NCBI RefSeq assembly: GCF_043195095.1
Contig: NZ_JBAFWN010000001.1
Length of the DNA: 64,000 bases
Source: NCEH01 sp043195095
GTDB lineage: Bacteria > Pseudomonadota > Alphaproteobacteria > Rhizobiales > Xanthobacteraceae
Strand: one strand, 5' to 3'
In this document: one piece after another, positions 32,960 through 41,644 of the stretch
How positions within the stretch are numbered: position 1 is the first letter of the stretch
How the letters are laid out: each line of letters begins with the position of its first letter
Program-made: the position numbers and the translations under genes
Notes under the pieces: model-generated
What the model saw: the letters and a program-made list of their open reading frames with translations, nothing else
What the model was told of the DNA's origin: nothing
Databases searched by the model: none

Positions 32960-34240
32960 ATGCTCACCTTGTCATCATCCAAGGCATGGGGCTTTGCCGC
33001 TGCCCTGTTGGCCGGCGCCGCCTTCGCGCCCGCAGCCGGCCATGCCCAGGCGCCGGCGCAGAAGCCGGCCGAGGTCACGATCGGCTTCGTCCTTCCGCTC
33101 TCCGGCGGCTCCGCCACCATCGGCAACCAAACCAAGATGGGCGCGCAGGTCGCGGCCGACCAGATCAATGAAAGCGGCGGCATCGCCTCCATGGGCGGTG
33201 CCAAGCTGAAATTGATCTTCGCCGACAGCCAGTCCAAGCCCGACATCGGCGCCTCCGAGACCGAGCGGCTGATCCAGCGCGAGAACGTCTCGCTGCTCGT
33301 CGGCGCCTATAACAGCGCCGTCACCTTCCCCGCGACCGAGGTGGCCGAGCGCTACAAGACGCCCTGGATCGTCACGGGATCGGTGAAAGACGAAATCACC
33401 GAGCGCGGCTTCAAATACGTGTTCCGCCCCAACAACAAGGCCACCTACGACGCGCGCGAGCAGCTCGACGCCATCGACCTCCTCAAGAAGGAGAGCGGAC
33501 AGGGCCCGAAGACCATCGGCCTGTTCTATGAGGGGTCGGACTGGGGCCGCTCGCATGTGGCGAACATCAAGAAGTTCGCCAAGGAGCGCGGCTACGAAAT
33601 CACGCTCGACGAGAGCTTCCCGCCCAACCAGGTGGACTTCACCGCCCAGCTGCTGAAGATCCGCGCCTCCAAGCCGGACGCGCTGATTGTCGTGGCCTAT
33701 ACGCCGGACCATATCCTGTTCACGCGCCAGTATTTCGAGAACAAGATCAATATTCCCTACGGCATCCACTCGGTCGGCGGCGGCTCGGAAGACCCGTCTT
33801 ATTATAAGGCCGTGCCGCAGAAGGCCGTGGACTATCTGTTCGTGCAGGAAGACTGGCAGATCGACCGCCTGAAGACCGACCAGGACCCGAAGGTGCTTGA
33901 CGCCAACGCCCGCTTCAAGACGCTGGCCGGCTACGACATCAATTCCTACGGCGCCCAGGGCGTGTCCAACATGTACATCATCAAGGATGTGCTGGAGCGC
34001 GCCGCCTCCGCCGATCGCGAGAAGATCCGCGATGCGCTGGCCGCCACTGACATCACCTCCGGCATGCCGCTGATCGTGGGCTACCAGCGCATCAAGTTCG
34101 ACGACCAGGGGCAGAACACCTTCGCGCACGGGGTGATCTCCGAGAATATCGGTGGCGAACGCCTCACCGTGTGGCCGCTGGAAAACCGCGCCGCCACCAC
34201 CAAGCCGGTGTGGCCCGTGCCGGACTGGTCCAAGCGCTGA
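32960..34240 (+). CDS. livK: ABC transporter substrate-binding protein, LivK type (module 3)
   Basis: The protein is a 426-residue periplasmic binding protein with a Sec signal peptide (hydrophobic core AAALLAGAAFAPAAGHAQA). The mature part opens VTIGFVLPLSGGSATIGNQTK. It heads the second liv-type operon, followed by livH, livM, livG and livF as separate genes. The ATG at 32960 has GGAGG just upstream; an ATG at 32942 is possible but overlaps that site. It is sequence-distinct from the module 2 binding protein, so the two systems probably take different substrates. The operon promoter carries the ATGATATATCAT-type operator. Confidence 0.92.
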   Translation: MLTLSSSKAWGFAAALLAGAAFAPAAGHAQAPAQKPAEVTIGFVLPLSGGSATIGNQTKMGAQVAADQINESGGIASMGGAKLKLIFADSQSKPDIGASETERLIQRENVSLLVGAYNSAVTFPATEVAERYKTPWIVTGSVKDEITERGFKYVFRPNNKATYDAREQLDAIDLLKKESGQGPKTIGLFYEGSDWGRSHVANIKKFAKERGYEITLDESFPPNQVDFTAQLLKIRASKPDALIVVAYTPDHILFTRQYFENKINIPYGIHSVGGGSEDPSYYKAVPQKAVDYLFVQEDWQIDRLKTDQDPKVLDANARFKTLAGYDINSYGAQGVSNMYIIKDVLERAASADREKIRDALAATDITSGMPLIVGYQRIKFDDQGQNTFAHGVISENIGGERLTVWPLENRAATTKPVWPVPDWSKR

Positions 34241-34241
34241 C

Positions 34242-34260
34242 CCCCGCCTGAGCGGCGGGG
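34242..34260 (+). terminator. Strong GC hairpin directly after livK
   Basis: CCCCGCC (34242-34248) and GGCGGGG (34254-34260) pair perfectly around a 5-base loop, starting one base after the stop. No T-run follows. It could protect the livK messenger 3' end or attenuate read-through into livH. Confidence 0.45.
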
Positions 34261-34327
34261 CCGCAAGGTCCCGCCGGTCTTTTTCAAAGCGCCGGGGAAG
34301 CCGGGGTGTAGACGCCGGGGCGCATTC

Positions 34328-34380
34328 GCGTCCCGGACCAGCGACGGCGCAGCCGGAGCGCCGAGCCGGGACCCAGGGAC
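34328..34380. repeat. Partial copy of the GAGCCGGGACCCAG repeat family
   Basis: GCGTCCCGG at the left and GAGCCGGGACCCAGG at the right match the tandem units at 29.9-30.7 kb, but most of the middle is missing. Confidence 0.6.
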
Positions 34381-34467
34381 AACACCTGCGGAGCAGTCAA
34401 GACGCGCATGAGCCTCTGTGGAGGGCGCGTCTGGCATTGGGAAAAGCATCGCCCCCCGCTCCCGGTG

Positions 34468-34625
34468 CCCCCTCCCCAGCCCTCCCCCGCAAGCGGGAGA
34501 GGGAGCGCGCGAAACTAATCGTCGACCCTTTCACCCGCCGATGCTGCACGGGTTCTTGCTTCGGCGTGCGGGCGAGGACTGCATCCGTCCCCTCTCCCGC
34601 TTGCGGGGGAGGGCTAGGGAGGGGG
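34468..34625. repeat. GC-rich inverted repeat between livK and livH (module 3)
   Basis: Opposed arms (about 34468-34507 and 34589-34625) of the CCCTCCCCCGCAAGCGGGAGAG family can form a long hairpin, as in the matching gap of module 2. The livK-livH gap is 472 bases and holds no gene. Confidence 0.75.
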
Positions 34626-34712
34626 AAACGAAGCAGAGGCCGCACGCCCCCGGCCTTCGTCCAAAGCAACGCCTCATCCCGCCGACCAAATGACCTTACG
34701 GGAGTTTGATAT

Positions 34713-35597
34713 ATGGATCTGTTGACCCTCTCGTTCGCGGTCATTAACGGGCTTTTGATCGGCGGCATCTATGGCGGGGTGGCGCTGGGGCTGAGCCTGA
34801 TCTTTGGCGTCATGCGGGTGATCAATTTCGCCCATGGCTCGTTCCTGATGCTGGCCATGTATTGCTCCTATCTGCTGTGGGCGAGCCTCGGCCTGCATCC
34901 GTATGTGAGCATTCTCGCCACCGTGCCGTTCCTGTTCGTGGTCGGCTATTTCGTGCAGGGCGTGGTGATCTCGCCGCTGTTCAAGCGCGAGCGCGCCCTG
35001 GTGGTGGAGCCCACCAGCGCGCTGCTACTCACCGCCGGCGTCTATCTGGTGGTGGACAATATCGTGCTCATGGCCTTCGGGCCGGACGTGCGCTCGGTGG
35101 CGGTCGACATCACCTATGAATCGATCTTCGTCGCCGGCCTGCCCATCAATCTCGCCCGCCTTGTCGGATTTTTGGCCGCCATCGTGGTGGCGGCGGCGCT
35201 GTCCTTCTGGCTGAAGCATTCGGAGATGGGACGGGCGATCCGCGCCACCGCGCAGAACCGCGATGCCGCCTCGCTTTCCGGCATCAATGTGCAGAGGGTC
35301 TATAACGTCACCTTCGGCCTCGGCTGCGCGGTGCTCGGCCTGTTCGGCGCGTTGCTGGTGCCGTTCTTCTCCATCACGCCGAACATCGGCCTGTCGTTCG
35401 GCATCAAGTCGTTCCTGGTGGTGGTGCTGGGCGGCATCGGCTCGATCCCCGGCTCGATCCTCGGCGGCCTGCTGCTGGGCGTGTTCGAATCCGTCGCCTC
35501 GCAATTCGTCACGGCGACCTCGGCCGCGATCTTCTCGTTCGGCCTGTTCATCGCGATCCTGCTGCTGCGGCCGGCCGGCCTCATGGGCCGGGCCTGA
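34713..35597 (+). CDS. livH: ABC transporter permease LivH (module 3)
   Basis: This 294-residue inner-membrane permease of the branched-chain amino acid type has about eight hydrophobic segments. GLLIGGIYGGVALGLSLIFGVMRVINFAHGSFLMLAMY is its diagnostic N-terminus, and VVVLGGIGSIPGSILGGLLLG lies near the end. The livM gene starts 9 bases after it. The start codon lies within TTGATATATGG, which resembles half of the module's operator. Confidence 0.93.
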   Translation: MDLLTLSFAVINGLLIGGIYGGVALGLSLIFGVMRVINFAHGSFLMLAMYCSYLLWASLGLHPYVSILATVPFLFVVGYFVQGVVISPLFKRERALVVEPTSALLLTAGVYLVVDNIVLMAFGPDVRSVAVDITYESIFVAGLPINLARLVGFLAAIVVAAALSFWLKHSEMGRAIRATAQNRDAASLSGINVQRVYNVTFGLGCAVLGLFGALLVPFFSITPNIGLSFGIKSFLVVVLGGIGSIPGSILGGLLLGVFESVASQFVTATSAAIFSFGLFIAILLLRPAGLMGRA

Positions 35598-35605
35598 GGT
35601 TTCCC

Positions 35606-36640
35606 ATGCGCACCAAAATCACCTTCGTCCTCGGCCTGCCGCTGCTGGCGCTCGCCCTCGCGATCCCGCTGTTCGTGACCGACAGCTACATTCTGCACTC
35701 CATGGCGATGGTCCTGTTCTTCGCCTATATGGCCTCGTCCTGGAACTTCGTGTGCGGCTATGTGGGCCAGCTCTCGCTTGGCCATTCCGCCTTCGCCGGG
35801 GTGGCGGGCTATGTCACCGTGCTGCTGTTCACCCAGCTCGGCGTGACGCCCTGGATTGGCATGCTGGCGGGCGGGGCGTTCGCGGCCCTGCTCTCGGTGC
35901 CGGTGGGCTATGCCACCTTCCGCCTGAAGGGGCCCTATTTCACGCTGACCACCATCGCGTTCGCGGAAATCCTGCGCATCTGGCTGGAGAATACCGACGA
36001 TTTCCTGGGCATTCCGCTGAAGGGCGCGCAGGGGCTCACAGTGCCGCCGGTGGGGGGCTCAAGCTTCCTCGCCTTTCAGTTCGACGGCAAGGTGCCCTAT
36101 TATTACATCATCCTCGCCATGCTCGTGGGCGTGATGGCGGCGACCGCCTTGATGGAGCGTTCGCGCCTCGGCTTTTATCTCAAAGCCATTCGCGGCGACC
36201 GCGACGGGGCGGAGGCGCTGGGCGTCGATCCCACCCGCTACAGCCTCACCGCGCTCGCCATCAGCGCCTTCCTCACCGGCCTCGGCGGCGCCTATTACGC
36301 GCAGCTGTTCCGCTACATCAATCCGGAGCGGAACATGGGCATCGACCTCTCCATCGACATGGCCATCATGACCATCGTCGGCGGCCAGGGCACCATCCTC
36401 GGGCCGACGCTGGGCGCGCTGCTGCTGCATCCCATCGGCGAGATGGTGCGCGCCACCATCGGCGGCAGTTTCCTCGGCCTGCATCTGGTCCTCTACGGGC
36501 TGATGCTCATCCTGGCCGTGATCTATTTTCCGAAGGGGATCATCGTGCCGCTGCAACGCCTGCTGAACGGGCGCAAGGCCAAGCCGGCGGCAAGCCGCAC
36601 CGGCGTGAAGGCCGACGCGCTGGAGGGCAAGGGACAATGA
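35606..36640 (+). CDS. livM: ABC transporter permease LivM (module 3)
   Basis: The protein is a 344-residue inner-membrane permease pairing with LivH. WNFVCGYVGQLSLGHSAFAGVAGY and the EAA-like segment IRGDRDGAEALGVDPTRY are typical. The stop overlaps the livG start (ATGA). Unlike module 2, this permease is a separate protein. Confidence 0.93.
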   Translation: MRTKITFVLGLPLLALALAIPLFVTDSYILHSMAMVLFFAYMASSWNFVCGYVGQLSLGHSAFAGVAGYVTVLLFTQLGVTPWIGMLAGGAFAALLSVPVGYATFRLKGPYFTLTTIAFAEILRIWLENTDDFLGIPLKGAQGLTVPPVGGSSFLAFQFDGKVPYYYIILAMLVGVMAATALMERSRLGFYLKAIRGDRDGAEALGVDPTRYSLTALAISAFLTGLGGAYYAQLFRYINPERNMGIDLSIDMAIMTIVGGQGTILGPTLGALLLHPIGEMVRATIGGSFLGLHLVLYGLMLILAVIYFPKGIIVPLQRLLNGRKAKPAASRTGVKADALEGKGQ

Positions 36641-37380
36641 GCGCGACGCAGAAAATCCTGGACGTGAAGGGCATTTCCAAAAGGTTCGGCGGCGTGCAGG
36701 CGGTCTCCACCTTGTCATTCCACTTGAACCAGGGCGAGATCCTCGGGCTGCTCGGCCCCAATGGCGCGGGCAAGACCACGGCCTTCAACATGATCGCCGG
36801 CGCCCTTCGCTCGGACACCGGCGAAATCCTGTTCGAGGGGCGCAGCCTCGCCAATCTCAAGCCGTGGGACATCTGCCGGCTCGGCATCGCGCGCACCTTC
36901 CAGCTCTCCAAGCCGTTCGGCGGGCTCAGCGTGCTGGAGAATGTGATGGTCGGCAGCTTCGTGCGCACGTCGGCGGAGGCGCAAGCCCGCGCCGAGGCGC
37001 AGAAGGTGGTGGACTTCCTCGACATGGGCGCAAAGGCCCACACCGACGCCGACGACCTCACCGCCTTCGACCGCCGCAAGCTGGAATTGGGCCGCGCGCT
37101 CGCCACCAAGCCGCGCCTGCTTTTGATGGACGAGGTGGTGGCCGGCGCCACCCCCAACGAAGCCGGCGAGATGGTGCATCTGGTGCGCAAGGTGCGCGAC
37201 CTCGGCATCACCATCCTGATCGTGGAGCATGTGATGAAGGTCATCATGGGCCTGTCGGACCGGGTGATCGTGCTCGACTATGGCAAGCTGATCGCCGACG
37301 GCCCGCCCAAGGAGGTGGTGCGCCAGCCGGACGTCCTCAAAGCCTATTTCGGAGAGCGCTATGTCGACGCCCGCGCTTGA
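36637..37380 (+). CDS. livG: ABC transporter ATP-binding protein LivG (module 3)
   Basis: This 247-residue ATPase has Walker A GPNGAGKTT near residue 41 and Walker B LLLMDEVVAG near 162. The signature is the atypical LTAFDRRKLELGRAL rather than LSGGQ, as often seen in LivG. It overlaps livM by 4 bases and livF by 20, so the three are translationally linked. It powers import together with LivF. Confidence 0.92.
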   Translation: MSATQKILDVKGISKRFGGVQAVSTLSFHLNQGEILGLLGPNGAGKTTAFNMIAGALRSDTGEILFEGRSLANLKPWDICRLGIARTFQLSKPFGGLSVLENVMVGSFVRTSAEAQARAEAQKVVDFLDMGAKAHTDADDLTAFDRRKLELGRALATKPRLLLMDEVVAGATPNEAGEMVHLVRKVRDLGITILIVEHVMKVIMGLSDRVIVLDYGKLIADGPPKEVVRQPDVLKAYFGERYVDARA

Positions 37381-38077
37381 GGTCCGCGACCTGTGGTCCG
37401 GCTATGGCGACCAGGACGTGCTGCGCGGCATCAATTTGGTGCTGGAGCCGCGCACCATCGTCGCTTTGATCGGCGCCAACGGCGCCGGCAAGTCCACCTT
37501 GCTGCGCACCCTCTCCGGCCTGCTGCGGCCGCACCGGGGCGAGGCGAAGCTCTATGGCGAAAGCATCTTCTGCCTGCCGCCCCACAAGGTGGTGGAAAGC
37601 GGCTTCGTGCAGTCGCCCGAGGGCAAGCAATTGTTCCTCGGCATGTCGATCCGCGAGAACCTGCTGGTGGGGGCGCAGAACACGCGCGCCCGCGCGCGCC
37701 GCGACCAGACGCTGGAGGAAGTGTTCGAGCTGTTCCCCATCCTGCGCGAGCGCCAGGCGCTGAACGCCTCCACCCTCTCGGGCGGGCAGCAGCAGATGGT
37801 GGCGGTGGGCCGTGCGCTCATGGCCCTGCCGCGCGTGCTGGCGCTGGACGAGCCCTCGCTCGGCCTCGCCCCCATCATGGTGGATCGCCTGTTCGAGAGC
37901 ATCGCCAAGATCAAGGAGCGCGATCTCACGATCCTGATCATCGAGCAGAACGTATTCCAGGTGTTGGAAATGGCCGATTACGGCTATGTGCTTGAGAATG
38001 GCGTTATGACGCTGAGCGGCACCGGGGCGGAACTGCTCGCGGACGACCATCTGCGCGCCAGCTATCTCGGCCTGTGA
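37361..38077 (+). CDS. livF: ABC transporter ATP-binding protein LivF (module 3)
   Basis: The protein is a 238-residue ATPase with Walker A GANGAGKST near residue 39, signature LSGGQQQM near 139 and Walker B ALDEPSLGLAP near 161. It is the second ATPase of the module 3 importer. Its start lies inside the end of livG. Confidence 0.93.
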   Translation: MSTPALEVRDLWSGYGDQDVLRGINLVLEPRTIVALIGANGAGKSTLLRTLSGLLRPHRGEAKLYGESIFCLPPHKVVESGFVQSPEGKQLFLGMSIRENLLVGAQNTRARARRDQTLEEVFELFPILRERQALNASTLSGGQQQMVAVGRALMALPRVLALDEPSLGLAPIMVDRLFESIAKIKERDLTILIIEQNVFQVLEMADYGYVLENGVMTLSGTGAELLADDHLRASYLGL

Positions 38078-38114
38078 CGGCCGCCACAAAGAGACACAGG
38101 GACGGAGACCTTTC

Positions 38115-38810
38115 GTGAGCAGCACCAAGATCGCCATCGTCACCGGGGGCGGCACCGGCATCGGCCGCGCGGTCGCGGAACGCCTCCTTGAGGCGGGCTA
38201 TACGCCGCTCGCGGTCGGCCGCGACAAGGATGCGGATTTCGCGCTCGACTTCGCCGAGCTGGACGTGACCGACGCCGCCGCCATCGCCGCGCTCGCCGCG
38301 CGCTATTCCGAGGTGTCGGCGGTGGTGAACTGCGCCGGCATGATCCTGCACGACATGAAGGAATTCGAGCCGGAGGGCTTCCGCCGGGTGCTCGACGTCA
38401 ACCTCACCGGCTCTCATCTCGTCACCATGGCGTTCCGCCAGGCGCTGGCGGCGGCGGGCGGCAGCGTGGTGAACATCGCCTCCATGTGGAGCTATTTCGG
38501 CTCGGGGCGGAACCCGGCCTATGCCTCGTCCAAGGGCGCGATTGTGCAGCTGACCCGCTCGCTGGCGGTGGCGCTGGCGCCGGAACAGATCCGCGTGAAT
38601 GCGGTGGCGCCGGGCTGGATCGAAACCCGCCTCTCGGCCGGCGCCTTGCAAAATCCCGAGCGCGCGGCGCCCATCATGGCGCGCATTCCCATGCAGCGCT
38701 GGGGTTCGCCGGCGGACGTGGCTGAGGTGGTGAACTTCCTGCTCTCGCCGGCGGCGGGCTATGTGACCGGCGCGATCATTCCGGTGGACGGCGGCTACGG
38801 CATCGCCTGA
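38115..38810 (+). CDS. Short-chain dehydrogenase/reductase (SDR), module 3
   Basis: This 231-residue classical SDR has TGGGTGIG at about 10-17, NCAG, and the catalytic set in NIASMWSYFGSGRNPAYASSK. It would use NAD(P) on a hydroxy or keto group. The start is GTG at 38115, 37 bases after livF, so it is the last gene of the transporter operon and likely acts on the imported compound. A repeat block follows. Confidence 0.9.
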   Translation: MSSTKIAIVTGGGTGIGRAVAERLLEAGYTPLAVGRDKDADFALDFAELDVTDAAAIAALAARYSEVSAVVNCAGMILHDMKEFEPEGFRRVLDVNLTGSHLVTMAFRQALAAAGGSVVNIASMWSYFGSGRNPAYASSKGAIVQLTRSLAVALAPEQIRVNAVAPGWIETRLSAGALQNPERAAPIMARIPMQRWGSPADVAEVVNFLLSPAAGYVTGAIIPVDGGYGIA

Positions 38811-38824
38811 GCAGGCCGGCGATT

Positions 38825-39035
38825 GCATCCCGGCCAAGTGCAACGCCCGCGGCGCGGAACGCATCCCGGTCAAGTGCAGCGCCTCTGGCGCGGAACGCGA
38901 GCCGGGACCCAGCGCAAGGACGCCGCCGAAGGCGCTTCCTTAGAGGAGCGCGCGGCGCGGTTTGCCTGCTGCGCAGGAGCCGTGTGCTGGGTCCCGGCTC
39001 AGCGCTCCGGCTCCGCCGTCGCTGGGCCGGGACGC
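38825..39035. repeat. Dispersed copy of the 200-base GAGCCGGGACCCAG repeat
   Basis: It begins GCATCCCGGCCAAGTGCAAC, partly duplicates that end (38863 on), and carries GAGCCGGGACCCAGCG and its inverted partner TGGGTCCCGGCTC, ending GGGCCGGGACGC. It is clearly related to the four tandem units at 29.9-30.7 kb. Confidence 0.75.
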
Positions 39036-39068
39036 GAGGGCGGCACGAGCGTGCTCCCCTCTCCGCCT

Positions 39069-39190
39069 GCCCCCTCCCCATCCCTGCCCTGCACGCGGGA
39101 GAGGGAGCGCATTGGCGCTGATCGAACCGCCTCACCCGCACGAGCCATAGATCCCCTCTCCCGCGTGCGGGGGAGGGTTAGGGAGGGGGA
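39069..39190. repeat. GC-rich inverted repeat (CCCTCCCC family)
   Basis: Opposed arms CCCCTCCCCATCCCTGCCCT (39071 on) and GGGGGAGGGTTAGGGAGGGG form a hairpin-capable element between the SDR and the convergent GntR gene. No gene lies in 38811-39223. Confidence 0.7.
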
Positions 39191-39223
39191 AATCGGGCCG
39201 CACGGGCCGTGAGCAAACTGCGC

Positions 39224-39931
39224 CTATCCCAGCCGCTGCGCCGCGCCATCCTTGCCGGCGGGCGCACGCGATTGCGCCTCCACCCAGGCCACCAGCACGC
39301 GGCCCCATTCGATATCCGCCTGGATCGCCTCGCGCGCGGCGGCCGGATCGCGGGCGCGCAGCGCGGTGAGCACGTCGTAATGCTTGTGCTCCTTGCCGGC
39401 GATCTGGCGCGGCGGCATGGTGGAATGGAACACGCTCAAGAGCGGCCCCATCAGCGTCCACATGTTCTCGACGATGGATTCCACCCGCGGCAATTGGGCG
39501 ATGTCCAGCAGCGCGAAATGGAAGTCGCGATTCTTGATGCTGGCTTTCTTGGGATTGGTCGCCGCGGCCTCGATGAATTCGGCCTGGATCGCTTCCAGCT
39601 TGCGCAATTGCTTGTCGGTGATCAGCCGCGCCGCCCGCGCCGCCGCCACCCCTTCAAGCTGCACGCGGATGAGCTGGATCTCCTGCAGGCGCTCTGAATC
39701 CAGCAGCGGCACGTGGATGGCGGTGGCGGCCTTCATCTCCAGCGCCTGCTCGCTCACGAGGCGGAAGATCGCCTCGCGCACGGGGGTGATGCTGGTGCCG
39801 AGTTCGGCCGCCAGCGCCGAGATGCGCAGGCGCTCGCCGGGCTCGAACTGCCCGTCGATCAGCGCCCGCCGGATGCGGCCATAGACCCGCGCCGACAGAT
39901 TCTCTTTCTCGACTTGCTGCAGCTCGGCCAT
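39224..39931 (-). CDS. GntR-family (FCD domain) regulator of module 3
   Basis: The protein is a 235-residue FadR-subfamily regulator with a winged HTH (GERLRISALAAELGTSITPV) and a helical FCD ligand domain. It lies 40 bases after the GldA-like dehydrogenase on the same strand. A site resembling ATATGATATATCATAT lies 31-46 bases upstream of its start, across the dehydrogenase stop codon. The same motif occurs at the promoters of the transporter operon, the dehydrogenase and the transketolase genes, so this protein is the best candidate for the local repressor. Confidence 0.9.
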   Translation of the reverse strand: MAELQQVEKENLSARVYGRIRRALIDGQFEPGERLRISALAAELGTSITPVREAIFRLVSEQALEMKAATAIHVPLLDSERLQEIQLIRVQLEGVAAARAARLITDKQLRKLEAIQAEFIEAAATNPKKASIKNRDFHFALLDIAQLPRVESIVENMWTLMGPLLSVFHSTMPPRQIAGKEHKHYDVLTALRARDPAAAREAIQADIEWGRVLVAWVEAQSRAPAGKDGAAQRLG

Positions 39932-39961
39932 CTGATCCCGCGATTCCCTACTTAAACCCTC

Positions 39962-39977
39962 AAAACATATATCATAT
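39962..39977. promoter_or_regulatory. Module 3 operator, site B
   Basis: AAAACATATATCATAT matches the ATATGATATATCATAT pattern at 13 of 16 positions. It lies just upstream of the GntR gene and overlaps the end of the dehydrogenase gene. Confidence 0.5.
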
Positions 39978-41081
39978 TGCCGCCCGCAGCGCCTGCGACG
40001 CGCTGCCCGCGCGCGCTTCCAGCGCGAGGATGGCGGCGACGATCTCGGCCTCGTCCAGCACGCGGGGGAAATGGCGGGCGTGGGGCGCGGTCAGCGTGAG
40101 GCGCGCGATGGTCTCGGCTTCCTCGCCCGTCGGCCCCGCGCCGGCGAGCGCGGCAAGGCTCACGGGAAGGCCGATGCGGCCATAGAAGGCGATGATGTCG
40201 TCCATGAAGGCCTCGTCCCGGCCTTCCAGGACCAATTGCACGAGCCCGCCATAGGCCACCTGCAAGCCATGGAGGGCATTGGCATATTTCGGCACGGCGG
40301 AGAGCCCGCGCGTCATGGAATGGGAGATGGAGAGACCGCCGCTTTCGAACGCGAGCCCGCTCATCAGAACGGTGGCCTCCACCACCAGATCGAGCGCATC
40401 GTCGGCGCTCTTGCGGTCCACGGCGGCGAGCGCGTCCTCGGCATGGGCGCGCAGGATGTCGTAGCATCCGCGCGCGAGGATCAGCGCGCTTTCCACCGGC
40501 GCGCCGCCATAGATGTTCTTGCCCTTGGCGCGCACGCAGCGTTCCACCTCGAACAGCTTCACCACCGCATCGCCAATGCCGGCGAGGAACAGATGGCGCG
40601 GCGCCTGGGCGATCACCTGCGTATCCACCACCACGAGGTCGGGATTGGCGGGGAGCTTCTCCACCGCCAGCAGGCGGTGGTGTTCGTCATAGAGCACGTA
40701 ATTGTGGCTGGTGGGCGCGTCGGTGGAGGCGATGGTGGGGATGGTCGCGACCTTGGCGCCGAGCCGCCCGGCGAGCGCCTTGCCGGCGTCGATGCATTTC
40801 CCGCCGCCGGCCGCCGCCACCAGGCTCGGCACGCGCGCGCCGCATTCCGCCACCAGCCGGTCCACCTCGGTGGGCGAGCTTTCGCCGCCGAAGGGAATGC
40901 GCCGCAGGTCCACCCCCGCCGCCGCGCAGGCTTGCGCGATCCGCGCGCCATGGGCGGCGTCGATGAACGGGTCGATCACCAGCACCGCATCGGTGGTGAT
41001 GCGGGCGAGTTCGGTGCCCAGATGATCGAGCGCGCCCGCGCCCTGAATGTAGCGACGCGGGGCTCCGAAGACCTTCATCAT
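39972..41081 (-). CDS. Iron-containing alcohol dehydrogenase, glycerol dehydrogenase (GldA) type
   Basis: This 369-residue metal- and NAD-dependent dehydrogenase has AAGGGKCIDAGKALA as its nucleotide-binding region and TIPTIASTDAPTSH. The metal ligands appear as Asp in GIGDAVVK, His in SISHSMTRG and His in ALHGLQVAYG. Family members interconvert glycerol and dihydroxyacetone or act on related hydroxyketones. The ATG pair at 41081/41078 follows GAGGAAG. Its promoter carries the module 3 operator. Together with the split transketolase it suggests metabolism of a hydroxyketone or polyol. Confidence 0.88.
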   Translation of the reverse strand: MMKVFGAPRRYIQGAGALDHLGTELARITTDAVLVIDPFIDAAHGARIAQACAAAGVDLRRIPFGGESSPTEVDRLVAECGARVPSLVAAAGGGKCIDAGKALAGRLGAKVATIPTIASTDAPTSHNYVLYDEHHRLLAVEKLPANPDLVVVDTQVIAQAPRHLFLAGIGDAVVKLFEVERCVRAKGKNIYGGAPVESALILARGCYDILRAHAEDALAAVDRKSADDALDLVVEATVLMSGLAFESGGLSISHSMTRGLSAVPKYANALHGLQVAYGGLVQLVLEGRDEAFMDDIIAFYGRIGLPVSLAALAGAGPTGEEAETIARLTLTAPHARHFPRVLDEAEIVAAILALEARAGSASQALRAAI

Positions 41082-41170
41082 TGCTCTTCCTCGATGGCGC
41101 GTTGACCGCGCCAGATGTGATTTTGACGACATGCCAATGCCCTGCCAACGGCCATCGCATTTCGATTAGA

Positions 41171-41201
41171 ATATGATATATCGTGTATGAGTGATCCGCA
41201 A
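41171..41201 (-). promoter_or_regulatory. Promoter of the GldA-like gene with operator site C
   Basis: On the minus strand TTGCGG (41201-41196), 17 bases and TATCAT (41178-41173) form a good promoter. The -10 lies inside ATATGATATATCGTGT (41171-41186), which matches the module 3 operator pattern at 14 of 16 positions. Confidence 0.55.
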
Positions 41202-41253
41202 TTCGCGGGCCGGAAGAAACAGCCGGAGGGTTGCGCCGTCCCGACGAGCGCGG

Positions 41254-41508
41254 CCCCCTCACCCGCCCGCACGCGGGCGACCTCTCCCCGCCTGGGAGAG
41301 GTGAAGACGGCGGAATTCCCCCTCTCCCCACCGGGGAGAGGGTTGGGGTGAGGGGTACCCGCCGCAAACGCCGCATCGCCTCAAAGCGGGCGCACAGCCC
41401 CGTCACCCGCCCGCACGCGGGCGACCTCTCCGGTGGGGAGAGGTGGGACCGGCCAGGGCGGGAAACGACCCTCCTCTCCCCGCCGGGGAGAGGGCCGGGG
41501 TGAGGGGG
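41254..41508. repeat. Paired GC-rich palindromic repeats (CCTCTCCCC family)
   Basis: Two related blocks (41254-41357 and 41399-41508) each begin with a CCCGCCCGCACGCGGGCGAC-like palindrome and end with a CTCTCCCC-GGGGAGAG palindrome and GGGGTGAGGGG. They lie between the promoters of the divergent dehydrogenase and transketolase genes. No gene lies in 41082-41644. Confidence 0.75.
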
Positions 41509-41524
41509 ACAACGCCGGATCTCC

Positions 41525-41553
41525 TTGCACAAGGATATATCATATTTTATGAC
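41525..41553 (+). promoter_or_regulatory. Promoter of the second transketolase pair with operator site D
   Basis: TTGCAC (41525-41530), a 17-base spacer and TATGAC (41548-41553) form a promoter. The spacer contains CAAGGATATATCATAT (41530-41545), a match to the module 3 operator at 13 of 16 positions. Confidence 0.55.
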
Positions 41554-41644
41554 TAGCTGGACGAAGCGCGAAAGCACCGCTTCGCCGCATCAAGCCGCCC
41601 GCACCCTCGCACCGCGAAGGCGGCCGGAACATTTGGGAGCCCAT

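Noticed and set aside
34701..34720. TTGATATATGG at the livH start as a fifth module 3 operator
   Set aside because: Only the GATATAT half matches; the right half of the palindrome is absent and it overlaps the start codon in the middle of an operon.
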